Notes: generated from the sequence alone by a model not told the origin. DNA of 64,000 bases from Paragordius varius (GCA_964247055.1 OZ176059.1:3348001-3412000), one strand, 5' to 3'; numbered from the stretch's first letter, positions 1-12,010 are shown. A program made the numbers and translations.

Positions 1-478
1 TCAGTTTCACTTTTCTGGCAAATTTATTTTTTAGCAACTTTTTATATTTATGTTTCAGCAAATTATCAAGCAAAAGAACAACAGAATTTCAATTCAAATG
101 AAGTTTTTGAATCCAAAGATGGTGGTTTTATAACTCCGAAACAACAAAATTTACATCAAAATGTTCAAGAACAGAATTTAAATTCAAATGTAGTTTTTGA
201 ATCCAAAGATGGTGGTTTTATAACTCATAATCAACAAGAAAATTTAAATCAAAATGTTCATCAAGAACAGAATTTAAATTCAAATGAAGTTTTTTCTAAA
301 GATGGTGGTTTTATAACTCATAATCAACATCAAAATTTTCATCAACAAGAAAAAAATTTAAATTCAAATGTAGTTTTTGATTCTAAAGATGGTGGATTTA
401 TAACTCCGCAAAAACAAAATTTAAATCAAAATGTTGATTTAAAAGAAAAAAATTCAAATTCACCACAAAACGTTCAAA
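1..478 (+). CDS. ERP44: ERp44 gene, first visible exon: hydrophobic leader plus Gln/Asn-rich repeats (5' partial)
   Basis: The frame is open from base 1 with no ATG, so the start is upstream. Residues 1-20 look like the end of a signal peptide (FLATFYIYVSA). About 4.3 repeats of 28-32 residues follow, each with a core like NLNSNVVFESKDGGFIT and a Gln/Asn/His-rich linker. The donor is CAAA|GTAATT in phase 1, which matches the next exon at 4873. Alternatively the leader is intronic and the exon starts after TTTCAG at position 58 or TTTTTTAG at 34; both keep the frame. It could also be the end of another gene, since ERp44 proteins do not normally carry this repeat. Confidence 0.6.
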
Positions 479-3400
479 GTAATTATATTATTATAGTTAT
501 ATATAAATTAGTTTTAAATTTTATAAGTTTTGAAAAATATAAAATTATATTAGTTTAATTTTGTAGTTTTTATAAAAACATCAGTTTTAAGTTTTATATT
601 TTTTTTAATAATTTAATTTATGTTTTGAATTAATATATTAATATTAATTTTTTAAGTTTTGATTTAAATTTTTTGATTTAAATTTTTTTATTTTTTTAGG
701 TTTTTTATTTAAAAATATCTGATAAATTTATTTTATGTTTTTAAATTTTTAAGCTTTTATTTTATTTTTTTAAGTTATAAATTTTTTATTTTAATATTTA
801 GTTTTAAAAATTTAGTTTTTTATTTTAAATATTTTTGTTTTTTTAAAATATTTAATTATAATACATTTTAATTATTTTTTTATTTTATTAATATTATTTT
901 TTAGATTATTTTAATTTATTTTTTTAATATTTATTAAATTATAACTTTATTATAAAATTATAGAAAAATTTTTTATTTTTTTTATTTGTTTTTTTTTTTA
1001 TAAATTTTAATTTATTTTATTTGAGAATTTTTTATTTTAAATGTTTTTTTGAAATCATTTTTTAATATCTGCCCCCTCAAATTTATTTATTTGTCTGCGA
1101 TTTGTCATTTGAACTTTATTTAATCGTCTGCTGCGTATTCCTTCTAAATATCGTCTGCGTATTCTTTCTAATAATATCGTCTGCTTTTTTATTTGAATTT
1201 AATATCGTCTGCCTTTCAGATTCATCTAAACGTCTGCTTTAGGATAGTAAATTATTTGATATTTATTTAATCGTCTGCTGCGTATTCTTTCTAATAATAT
1301 CGTCTGCGCTTTAAAATTTTTAATTCGTCGTCTGCCCTTTCAACATCATTTATTTAAATGATAATTTGAAATTGAATATCGTCTGCTTTGTCATTAAAAT
1401 CTAATCTTCTGCCTTTATGATATAAAATTATGTCGTCTGCGCCTTGTCATTTCTATTTATTATCGTCTGTCTTTCAGAATGATTTAATCGTCTGCTTTAG
1501 GATTTTATTTTTAATGTCGTCTGCCGTATGATACAAATATTTGACTGCCATTTTTCATTTAATCGTCTGCTTTAGGATTTTAAATTATTGTCGTCTGCTT
1601 GATATAAAATTATCATAGTCTGCATTTTCATTTGGGGTTAATCGTTTGCTTTTGGATTTTTAATTATTATCGTCTGCGGTTTGTCATTTAAATTTATTAT
1701 TGTTTGCCTTTTTGATGTCATTTAATGGTCTGCTTTAGGATTTTATTTTTAATGTCGTCTGCCGTATGATACAAATATTTGACTGCCATTTTTCATTTAA
1801 TCGTCTGCTTTAGGATTTTAAATTATTATAGTCTGCATTTTCATTTGGTTTTAATCGTCTTTTAGATTTTTAATTATTATCGTCTGCGGTTTGTCATTTA
1901 AATTTATTATTGTTTGCCTTTTGATGTCTTTTAATAGTCTGCTTTAAGATTTTAAATTTATTGTCATCTGCCTTTATGATATAAAATTAATATCGTCTGC
2001 CTTTTCATTTGGTTTAAATCTTCTGCTTTTGGATTTTAAATTAAATATAGTCTGCTTTGTCGATAGTTATTACCGAGTGGTTTGTCATTAGATTTTATCG
2101 TCTGCCATTTTAAGTTCAATATCGTCTGCTTTTGTTTGATTTAATCTTTTTTGTTTACAATCATATAAATGTGGTCTGCTTTTTCCTACTAATCATCTGC
2201 TTTCCTAAAATTTAATATCGTCTGCTTCTTTAACATAAACATTTTGTTTTTGTATTATCTGCTCTTTTTATAGTCAAAATAAAAATCGTCTGCATATAGA
2301 TCGATTGCTATTTATTCTCATATTAATATCGTCTGCGTTTTATAGTCAAAATTATTATCGTCTGCTGCCATATTTAAAAAATAGTCTGACCTTTCTATAG
2401 CCAAATTTAATATCGTCTGCTTCAACGCAAATCATATAGTGAAGATATGGTTTAAATTTAATATCATCTGTTCTCTTAATAGTAAAAATAAAAATCGTCT
2501 GTTTTATCGTTAAATTTTATATCGTCTGCTCCCATTTATATATATATATATATATATATGCAAAGAGTAGTCTGCTCTTTTTACAGTCAAATTTAATATA
2601 GTCTCCTTCTATGCATATAAATCGTCTGCTCTTTTTATAGCTAAAATTAATATCGTCTGCTACCCTTTAAATTCAAAATTAATATCCTCTGCTTTTTATA
2701 GTCAAGTTAAATATCGTCTGCTGCTCTTTATATATTTATTTATAAATAATCGTCTGCCTTTTATGTAAATATATAAAAAAAACATAATATTAAATGTATA
2801 TTTTTGATATTTTTTAATTATTTTTATTTCAAAAATTTATATAACTTTCATATTATCGAACAAATTTTTAAAAAAATGAAATGATGATTTTTCAAATTTT
2901 TTTAGATAATTTTTATTAATTTAAATTAAATTAATATTTTTATAGTATGAATTCTAGATTTTAATCATATTTTAAATATTGACATTTTGATAATATTTTT
3001 AAAATTAAATTATTTTTTTTAAAATTTCAAACTTTTTTAAATATATTTTAAATAATTTTTAGTTATTTTTTGAAAATTTATTTGAAATTTAAATTTTTTT
3101 AAAATTATATTTTTGGATTTTCCGTCCGAACCTGCAGAGCTAACAGATGAAACTTTTTTTCTATAATTTTAAAATTTTAATTTTATTTTTAAATTAATTT
3201 AATTTTTTTGAAAAAACTTGATTAAAATACTAAATATATATTTTGAAATATATTTATTTATTCAATTTAAATTAATTATTTAATTTTATAAATTAATATA
3301 TATTAAATTTAATTATTATTTTTAATTAATTTTCATAAATTCAAAAAATTAAATTTTCCGTCCGAACCTAGTTAAGAGACGAAACTTTTAATTTTTAAAT

Positions 3401-6400
3401 ATAATAAGTTTGAATTTATTTTATTTTAAATAATTTTCATAATTTTTTTAAAATATTACTTAATTTTTTTTTAAATTTTTTTATATTTTTTAAATTATTT
3501 TGATTTTATTTATTATAAATTAATATATATTAAATTTATATTTATTATTTAAAATAATTTTAATTATTTTCCAAAAAAAATTAGATTTCCCGTCCGAACC
3601 TGCAGAGTTAACAGATGAAACTTTTTTATAAATTTAAAATTTTATATTTTAATTTTTTTAAATTTGTGTTAAATTTATATTTTTTTTAATATTTTAAAAT
3701 TAAAAAATTTTATTTCTAACTTATTAAAATTTAAATTTTTTTATTTATTTAAAAAATGGTTTGTTTTCAATAAAAAAACGCATTTTTTTCATATTTTTTA
3801 AAATTTAAATAATTTTTATAACAAATACTTTTAAAAAATTTTTAATTTAATATTTATTTTTTAATTTTGTTTATAAATTTTCAAAAAATTAGATTTTCCG
3901 TCCGAACCTGAAGAGTTAACAGATGAAATTTTTTTTTATATTAAATTTTTTGTAAATTATTTTTTTTAAACTTTAGAAATTTAAATTTACTAATTTTTTT
4001 TTTGAAATATATTGATTTAATTTTTTTTAATTCATATTTTATTAAAAGATAAAACATTTTTTAAAAAATTAGAAAGTTTCAATATAAAAAACGAGTTTTT
4101 AAATAATTTTTAAAATTAATATAAATTTTTTTATAATTATCAAATTATTTTTTTTATTAATTTTTTTAATCGCTTTAAATTCAAAAAATTAGATTGTCCG
4201 AACCTGCAGAGTGCACAGATGAAACTTTTATTAATTTAAATTTAATTTTATTTTTAAATTAATCTTAATATTTTTTTTATAATATTATCAAAACATTTTT
4301 TTTATTTTAAATTTTATTTTATTTTTCATTATTTTTTATTTATGTAAAAAAAACATTTTTTGATTTAAATAAATAATTACAGATAGTTTTATATAAAAAA
4401 TCTTTTTCGAAATATATTGGTTTTATTTATTTTAAAAATTTATATTAAAATTTAAATATATTTTTAATATTTTTTAAAAATATAAAATATTAAATTAATT
4501 TTATTTAAAATTATTAAAATTTTATTTTAGATTTCCCGTCCGAACCGGCAGAGTTAACAGATGAAACTTTTAAAACTTTTTTATAAAAATTTTAATTTTA
4601 TTTGTAAATTAATTTTATTATTTAAAATTTAAATATAAATAAAAAAATTTCTTTTAAACCCATTTAATTTTTAAAACTTTATATTATTTTAAATTTTATT
4701 TAAACAAATAAATTTTTGGTTAAAATAATTTTCAATAGATTTTTTCCTTATGATATATAAAATTTGTTTTATTTTAAATAATTTATTTATTTTAAATTAA
4801 TATATATTAAATTGATTTATATTATTTTTATTTTTTTTAAATTTTTTTTATTTTTTTTTAAATTATTTTTAGATTTCCCGTCCGAACCGGAAGAGTTAAC
4901 AGATGAAACTTTTAACCGAACCATAAAAGGTTACGATTTAGTTTTCGTCAATTTTTATGCCGATTGGTGCCCATTTAGTCAAATGTCGAATCCCATTTTC
5001 ACGGAAGCATGGAAACAGCTGGTAACCAAACTTCAAAAGGAGGAGGAAATCATAAAATCAGCTGGTAAATATTTTTTTATAAATGTTTAAATGAATCTTT
5101 TAAATATGAGCTGTGAAAAGATTTTATTATTTTATAAAAGCATTTATTTTTCTTTAACTGATTTTTTAGGCTTCATTTAGATTTTATAAAAAAATGATTT
5201 TTGTAAAAGCATAAAATCAGCTGGTAAAGATTTATTAAAATTCTCGTTTGAATGAATTTAAAAAAGTACTATCAGCTGTAAAATAATTTTGGGTTAAAAT
5301 CAACTCATTATTGTATATATAATATTTTTAATTTTATATTAAATTTATTTAATATAAAAGAAAGTTTATGTTAATATAAAGTAATTGGTATTTTTTTATA
5401 TTTTAAAAATTGAATATTGAAATAATTTTTTAATTATATATATATTAAAATCAGCTGTTCTAAAAAATTATTTTCTTTTTAACCTATTTTTTAATCTTTA
5501 TGGCAATTTTATAAAAAAATGATTTAATTTTAAAAGTAAAAATAATTTTTTTCATATAAAAAATGATTTTAATAAAAGACATAAAAGTAGGTGATAGTAT
5601 AAATTATTTAATAAAATTATTTATATTTAGCATATAAATAAAAGTTTGAATAAAAAAATACAAAAAATTAAGATTTTTTTAATTGTAAAAAAAAGAAAAA
5701 TAAATAATTTTAAATTTTTAAACAATTTATAAAAATTTTAATATATAACTCTAATACTTTTATGTTATTTTCATTTGTTATAAAGATTTCCCCTTAAATC
5801 AGGTGATTAATGAATGAAACATAACAAGGCATGTTTTTGTTTTAATAAACTAAAATATTTAATAAAACACCAACAAATAATTTAAAATAATTTTAATATA
5901 AAACTTAAAATAAACATTTCCTAATGCTTATATGTCATTTTTGTTTTAATTCCAAAAAATCAGGTGATTTTATGAATGAATTGATAATAAGGAAATATTT
6001 TTCAAAAAATCGTTAATTTTGTTTTGTTTAATTTTTAATTCCTCTTAATCAGGTGATTTTATGAATGACATTTCCCACGAACAAGGGACGATCATGTTTT
6101 AAAAAAATATCAATATATATAATATTTAAAAAAAAATTGAAGAATAAATAATTTTTAAAAATATTGATAAATAAAAAAAATATAAATTTTCTTTATCTTT
6201 TATGTATGTCATTTGCGTTTTTTGTTAAAAAAATTGATTTTAATTTAATCCAATAAATATAATAAGCAACTAAAATTTATATAGTTTCATTTTGTTTTTA
6301 TTTTAAATTTACCTTTTAAAATCAGGTGATTAAGGAATGTAATGCTAAAAAAGACGATTAATTTTATATTTAAATAAATGGAAATTATATAAAAAATTTA

Positions 6401-7188
6401 AATTATAAATCGCATGGTATGTAATTTTGTTTTAATTGTAAATTTCCCTTTTAAAATCAGGTTGATTTATGAATGAATGCTTAAAAAAGAAACGATTAAT
6501 TTATTGTTAAAAAAAACGATTTTAATAAAATGAAAAAATTTATGTAAATTATCTAAAATTATATATTTTTTTTAGAGTATTGCTACCCCTAAACAGGTGA
6601 TTTTATGAATGAAATGCCCCTTCAACAAGGGACAATTTTTATGACTAAAAAATTAATTTTAATAAAATTAAACATTTTATGTAAATTATAAATGTCATAT
6701 AATTTCGTTTCATATTTATAACTAACAGGTGATTAATGAATGTAATGCTCAAAAGTACTTTTTTGGACAAAAATTTTAATAAATAAATAAATTTATATAA
6801 AAAAATGTAAATTATAATAAAAGAATATATTTTTGTTTAATATAGTTTTATTTTCAAATATATCAGGTGATTAATGAATGTTATGCTAAAACATGGGTTA
6901 AAAAATTTGAAATAATATGTATAATAAAATTTATATAATTTGTTTTATATTTAAATTTTCCTTCTAATCCTAGGTTATTAATGATTTAATGCCAAAAAAG
7001 AACAATAAAAAATTTATATAAAAAATTATAAATTATAAAACAAAATTTTTATTTTGTTTTATTTTATTTTATTTATATTTTTCCCGGGAAAAATAGGTGA
7101 CCAGGTGAACTGAAATATGGAATAAAATTATTTTATTATCAGTCAATAAAAGAAAATTTATATTTAACTACCTTTAAATTTTATGATG

Positions 7189-7252
<64 letters not shown>

Positions 7253-9734
7253 TATAAATATATATATAAATAAATATATAAATTCTTTTGTATATATTTG
7301 TATAATTTATATAGATATAATTTATATATTTATAATTATTTATGTGTTATATATTTAAAAACAGGTGATCAGTGAAGGAACTGAAATAAAGAAATAGATT
7401 TATTTCTTTTATTATGAGCTATGAAAAATTTTTTTATAATTAACTACCTTTAAATATTATTATTATTATAATTTAGATTTTATACATATATTTTCATTTT
7501 TATTATCAAAAAACAGGTGATCACGTGAATGAAACCAATTTTTATTTAAAAATTATACTACATAACAAAACATTGATTAGTTTATAATTTTTATATTTAA
7601 TTCTCAAAACAAAATATTATATATAAAAAATTAAAAATATATAAAATTTAAATCAATCCTCAAAATAATAAAATTAAATTTATATGTAATTTATAAATTC
7701 TCCCTAAAAACAAATGATCAGATAAATACTGCCGATATATATAATTTAATGAAATAATAAAATATTTCATTTATATTTTCCCTAAAACAGGTGATCTCAT
7801 TGAACAACGGACAGTCAGTTTTTGTTAAAAATAAAATATTTAAAATTTAAATTTAATGAAATCCTCAAAATAAAAAATAATTTTATATCAAAATCTTTAA
7901 ATAATAAAATTTATTATATATATTTTTCATAAACTTTCCTTCCATTTTTCAAAACAGGTGATTACATGAATGAACCACGGCGGACAGTCATGTTTTTGTT
8001 AAAAATATTTAAAATTTAAATTTAATGAAATTTTTAAATTAAATATATCATAATAATATTTTAATGGTAATTTATCATATTAATTATTTTAAAATTTAAA
8101 ATAAAAATTTATATATATATTCCCTTAAAAACAGGTGATCATATGAATGAACCACGGAGGACAGTCATGTTTGCTCGGCTGAATGCAGAACAGTTTCCAG
8201 CTGTTCGAGACTCAGCTGGCATTACAAAATATCCAACGTGGCGTATTTATAGGCTTGGGGCAAGCCGTGGAGAATATCGCGGGCAAAGAGATGCCAGCGC
8301 AATCGCCGCATTCATTCACGCACAGCTGACTTACCGAGTGAATGAGGTAACATCTGTTGGTCAATTGCATGCACTCATGCGGCCATATGATCATAGACAC
8401 GTGCCAGATGTTAGCCGGGAAAATAAATCAGCTGTTGTCGCGATTTTAGGTGATTCAGAAGCAAAAAAGAAAAATGAACTAACAATAAAAACTTTGGAAA
8501 TGATTGGTTTCTTAATGCGAGATGATTGTAACATATTTGTGGCCCGAGGGCCAGAGTATAAATCAGCTGTTGACGCCACTCACGCCGCCACTAAAACAGC
8601 TGACGACGTTTTATTTTACAGGTGCGTTTGGTTTGTATAATCTTACATTTCTTTTTAAAAAAGATTACAGATTAAAAATGTTTGTTTTTATAGATTTTAA
8701 AGATAAAAATTGAAATTATATGACATAAATGTGTTTTATAAAAGATGGCAGGATATTTTTTAGTATTATTTCAAACTCTATAGTAGGTCTTCTTCGCAAC
8801 ACCACACAGTAGTGTATGGAAAAAAATAATATTGACTAAATTGGTAAGAAAGAATGGAAATAAAGTGCTGTTTTTATTTAACCTTTTGTTGTTTTTTCAT
8901 AAATTGCCCTTAAATATAATATAGTATTTAGGAAAAATTTTTTTTTATAAATTATTTCTATATGATAAATTTATTCCAGTTCAGCAGTTTTTTATTCTTC
9001 TATCTAGACCAGCTTATGAACAAACGATTGAGCATTTCCCATCTGCTTCGCCCTCAGCAGCTGATAGCAATCAGCTGTTGGATCGAATGAGTGAATGGAT
9101 TTTTCGACATTGCACACCACGTATCCCTGAAATCACGCGGGAAAATGCCGAAGAACTTACGGAACGGAATAAACCGCTCCTCATACTTTTTTACAATCCA
9201 CGTCAAGATTTAAAACCCATTGAAACATTCAAACGCATCGTCATGGCAACCATTCTATCAGCTAATTCCCCTTGGGCCGATCGGATTCAGCCGGTTTATG
9301 CGAGTAGCACAGTTTTTGCTCACCCACTCCAACATATGGGCAAAACGGATGCGGACTTACCACTCATTGCCATAGATTCATTCGCACACATGTTTGCATT
9401 CCCGCACCCTTTTAGTGCGCTTGAACCAGCTGTTCCCGGTCACGCATCCCATCAGCTGTTGGTTCAATTTGTGGCGGATTTATTTAGCGATAAATTGCAC
9501 CGCGAATTCCACAACTCTGAACATCACCATGGTAACGCGCCACCGCCCTCTAATGTTATCCACATTGATTTGAACGTTGCCCCCGGCAACGCCCAACTAG
9601 CTGATGCCAAAACAGCTGATTACACTGGACAACAAAGTACGCAAAAGGTCGAATCTGCCTTCAATAAACTCAAACCATCTTACACGCGTTACTCCATGCT
9701 AGAGGATGAACACAGCCCACGTGATGAATTATAG
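1..9734 (+). CDS. ERP44: ERp44-like endoplasmic reticulum thioredoxin-fold protein (spliced gene, 5' partial)
   Basis: Spliced model: exons 1-478, 4873-5064, 8135-8621 and 9008-9734. Phases agree at all three introns and give about 627 residues from the window edge. ERp44 is known to retain Ero1, immature disulfide-linked clients and ERGIC-53 partners in the early secretory pathway through a mixed disulfide and a C-terminal RDEL. Visible here are the thioredoxin motif NFYADWCPFSQM (a single active Cys), a KYPT cis-Pro segment, REYRGQR-like text (GEYRGQR), EELTERNKPLLILF and IAIDSFAHMF in the later domain, DKLHREFH, and the terminal RDEL. Vertebrate ERp44 is about 406 residues. The excess is an N-terminal Gln/Asn-rich repeat in the first exon. 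Family motifs usually show CRFS, so CPFS is a variant. The start codon lies upstream of the window. Assignment of the thioredoxin and C-terminal exons is near certain; linkage of the first exon is supported by phase only. Confidence 0.93.
1068..2760 (+). repeat. TCGTCTGC motif array inside ERp44 intron
   Basis: By eye about 55-60 copies of TCGTCTGC and one- or two-base variants (TCATCTGC, TAGTCTGC, TTGTTTGC) occur every 20-35 nt, separated by unrelated AT-rich spacers. This is not an ordinary tandem repeat, because the spacers are not conserved. On the minus strand the motif is GCAGACGAT, a member of the CAGNYGAT family that fills the window. Function unknown. Confidence 0.9.
1495..1820. repeat. 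240-bp higher-order repeat within the TCGTCTGC array
   Basis: The segment near 1495-1590, with TTTAGGATTTTATTTTTAAT followed by GTCGTCTGCCGTATGATAC, recurs almost unchanged at about 1735-1830. The offset is 240 bp. It shows that parts of the array grew by recent segmental tandem duplication. Confidence 0.8.
3114..4573 (+). repeat. Six echoes of the 5' edge of the ERp44 thioredoxin exon
   Basis: Copies of the acceptor-proximal 40-45 nt of the exon at 4873 (TTCCGTCCGAACCTGCAGAG then AACAGATGAAACTTTT) lie near 3116, 3353, 3584, 3891, 4190 and 4530. They are spaced about 230-340 nt apart, and most are preceded by an AG-terminated T-rich tract. They vary from each other and from the real exon (GCAGAG versus GGAAGAG; deletions at 3353 and 4190). 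None continues into the rest of the exon. Confidence 0.92.
4873..5064 (+). CDS. ERP44: ERp44 exon: thioredoxin active-site segment
   Basis: Acceptor TTTTTAG, 192 nt, donor CAGCTG|GTAAAT in phase 1. It encodes FPSEPEELTDETF, then the beta strand and active site VNFYADWCPFS, then SNPIFTEAW. The CxxS form retains one cysteine, as expected for ERp44, which binds clients covalently rather than oxidising them. Its first 45 nt recur six times upstream and its last 20 nt recur at least twice downstream. Confidence 0.93.
5200..5460 (+). repeat. Echoes of the 3' edge of the ERp44 thioredoxin exon
   Basis: Near 5205 the text GCATAAAATCAGCTGGTAAA repeats the last exon bases plus the donor of the exon ending at 5064. 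Weaker copies stand near 5265 (ATCAGCTGTAAAAT) and 5446 (AAATCAGCTGTTC). The echoes therefore flank this exon on both sides. Confidence 0.7.
5800..7998 (+). repeat. About fifteen echoes of the 5' edge of the ERp44 exon at 8135
   Basis: Copies of CAGGTGATNNATGAATGAA, the acceptor CAG plus the first exon bases, stand near 5802, 5961, 6049, 6321, 6457, 6594, 6722, 6861, 6970 (degenerate), 7094, 7362, 7514, 7709 (degenerate), 7788 and 7955. The nearest copy, at 7955, also keeps ACCACGGCGGACAGTCATGT and is almost identical to the exon; distant copies keep only the core. Spacing is about 90-270 nt. Decay with distance suggests growth from the exon outward. Confidence 0.92.
7189..7247. repeat. AT dinucleotide microsatellite
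   Basis: An uninterrupted run of about 28 AT units in the ERp44 intron, between two exon-edge echoes. Confidence 0.95.
8135..8621 (+). CDS. ERP44: ERp44 exon: rest of first thioredoxin domain and start of next domain
   Basis: Acceptor AAACAG|GTGATC, 487 nt, donor TTACAG|GTGCGT in phase 2. It encodes TVMFARLNAEQF, the cis-proline segment ITKYPTWRIYR and EYRGQRDASAIAAFI, all diagnostic of ERp44, then a b-like domain including MIGFLMRDDCNIFVARG. The split codon with the preceding exon is GGT. The acceptor CAG|GTGAT could also be read as a donor, so it sits on a bifunctional motif. Many CAGCTG motifs lie in the coding sequence as SAV, SAG and TAD. Confidence 0.94.
8622..9007 (+). other. ERp44 last intron, non-coding
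   Basis: 386 nt between donor GTGCGT and acceptor TATCTAG, matching in phase. It is AT-rich but lacks the echo repeats seen in the two upstream introns. Confidence 0.8.
9008..9734 (+). CDS. ERP44: ERp44 terminal exon, ends in RDEL
   Basis: Acceptor TATCTAG. The phase joins AG+A (Arg) to PAYEQTIEHF. 241 residues are followed by TAG... reading ends at TAG-adjacent stop TAA-type codon; the frame closes directly after RDEL at 9734 (stop TAG). Visible are WIFRHCTPRIPEITRENAEE, HPLQHMGKTDADLPLIAIDS, the KLHREF segment, a His-rich stretch (SEHHHGN) and a C-terminal tail KLKPSYTRYSML...RDEL. His-rich and RDEL tails fit the pH-dependent retrieval known for ERp44. Base composition is far more GC-rich than the flanks. 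Confidence 0.96.
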
Positions 9735-10560
9735 GCATGTCAGCTGATCTTGACCGCACGCTAAATGGTGTAACAGATGATTAAATGAAAAAATTTGCTC
9801 TGACCATTGCAATAATACAACAGAAATTTTTTTACGGAATTATATAATATTTTACGAAAAATATATACATAATATGCAAAAGATTTTGTATTACATTTTA
9901 CTGTGTTAACTAATCAGATGGTTTTAAACAGCTGATTCTGGAATTATTTAATATTATCGCGCGCGCAATTTTTAAAATATATTATTTATAAATTGTATAT
10001 ATTATTTTTCAATAAAAATATTACGATTTGGTAAAAAATATTCTTACCATTCCTTTTATTAATAATAAAACACTTTTTATCAATATAATCAGCTGATTAA
10101 TATCCTACCAAGTTGATGTTAAATTTACATTTTATTGTTTACCCCCTTAATATTATCAGCTGTTTTGATTCCTAATATTTATAAAAAAAATGTTTTCGAA
10201 AAATTATATGTATATATATTTTATACTAATTTTTATTTTTATAAAAAAATTAGTTTTAAAATATTTTATTTGTTCCACAAAGATATGTATTTAAAAAAAT
10301 TATATTTTTTTATAAAAATACTTATTCCCACGTAATTAGCTCATAAATATTTTTAATAATTTTCTTTTAAATATTTAATTTATATATATAATATACATAA
10401 TTTTATAAATGTATTTTAATATATATTTATATAATTGTTTTATTTCTAATATCATTCCAAATTTTTTTGTTTTTAAATTATTTAAATAAAATTATATTTA
10501 GAAAAAAACATTTTTTTTGTCAATTTTTTTTATTTTTTTGTATATAAATATTTCGATTAA
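9735..10560 (+). other. ERp44 3' flank
   Basis: Mixed-composition sequence for about 90 nt after the stop, then AT-rich DNA with scattered CAGCTGAT. A candidate polyadenylation signal AATAAA is at about 10011-10016, but such hexamers are expected by chance at this composition. A short open frame at 10135-10335 looks like A/T noise. Confidence 0.45.
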
Positions 10561-12010
10561 ATATGTACATTTTTACATGCATTCATTTTAACTCATGTCT
10601 TTATTTTCTAAATCAGGTGATTGTTTAGATTAATAGGTGATCACCTGATATATTGAATAAAAAATAAAAGTATTAATTTTTTATTTACATTTAAGATTAT
10701 ATTTACGTTTTAAGATATATTGAACGTTTTTTCATGCATTCATTTCAACACATGTGTTTCTATTTTCATAAATCAGGTGATTGGGTTTTGTCTAATAATC
10801 AGCTGATATATTAAATAAAAAATATATTTAAATTTATTGCGCATAAATTTATTATTTACTTACACCTTATTATCTGAGTATGGATTTAATTACGTTTTTT
10901 AGATTTTTCATAACTTATTTTATTAGTTCATTTACACATATGTATTCCATTTTTATATCACCTGTTGGTGTAAAAATATCAGCTGTTAACGCTTAAGTAA
11001 ATAAAAAATAAAAATATATATTTTTTGTGAAGATCAAATCTACGTTTTTTAGATTTTTTATATAAAATTACCTGATTGCAAAAATATCAGCTGATAACGT
11101 TTAAAAATATTAAATAAAAATTATATATTTATATAATATTTTTAAGTATTAATAAAGTTTTATTGTGCACTCATTTAACATTGTTTTTTATCAAAATCAG
11201 CTGATTAAGTTATTATTTAAGAAAAAACATAGCTGATAATGTCAATTAATTATTTGATAAACCCGCAAAATAAATATATAATTTTGTGTAAAAATTAATT
11301 TATTATTTTTACGTTATCTGATTAAGATTTAAATTTAAGTTTTAGGGTTATTTCATTCATTTATTTCAACATATGTTTTTATTTTATCATAAATCAGCTG
11401 ATTGAAGAGATATATAATTAGCTGATAACATTTATAAAAAACAATTTCTTTATATTTTATATATAAAATTAATTTTTTATTCACGTTATTATCTGATTAA
11501 GGATAAAATTTAAGTTTTCATACATTCATTTTAACATACGTTTTTTAAAATCATCTGCTATATATTTTTACTAAAACAGCTGATAACTCTTACGTATATA
11601 TTTTTAATATATAAATTAAAAATTTCTTATTTACGTTATCGTCTGATTAAGATTTAGTTTAACTTAGGTATTTAAAAAGTTGGTTCAATCATTTGAAACA
11701 TATGCTTTTTTTTAATCATCTGCCATATATTTTTACTAAAACAGCTGATATCTTTTACGTAAATATTTTTTATGTATAAAATTAAAATTTTTTGTTTACG
11801 TTATCGTCTGATTAAGGACTTAACATACGTATTAGAAAGTTGATTCAATCATTCATTGAAACACATGTTTTTATTTATTCATTAATAAACTGATTATATT
11901 GATATAGTCTTTTAACTAAAACAGCTGATAAAGTTTTATTTATGTCTTTTTAAATTAAAACAAAAAATAATTTTATAAATTTATGTTATCAGCTGATTAG
12001 GTTTTAAAAA
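10560..12010 (+). repeat. CAGCTGAT/CAGGTGAT composite tandem array, about nine units
   Basis: A unit of roughly 110-185 nt recurs about nine times. It consists of a CATTCATTTNAACACATGTTT-like block, a CAGGTGATT or CAGCTGATT block, an AACAGCTGATA block, then TTATTTACGTTATTATCTGAT-like text. Units are diverged and of unequal length. No coding frame is sustained. The ordered arrangement of three sub-motifs distinguishes it from the simple octamer arrays elsewhere. Confidence 0.8.

Noticed and set aside
4812..4872. A hydrophobic Phe-rich leader directly in front of the ERp44 thioredoxin exon, which looks like a signal peptide.
   Set aside because: It is the translated T-rich tract before the TTTTTAG acceptor and starts at TTG, not ATG. 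The echo copies show the same boundary at the AG.
8212..8713. Open frames of 60 codons on the minus strand and in another frame over the ERp44 exon.
   Set aside because: They are shadows of the strongly supported ERp44 frame.
10135..10335. A 66-codon open frame downstream of ERp44.
   Set aside because: Its product is only Phe/Ile/Lys/Tyr-rich A/T noise, with no splice or motif support.
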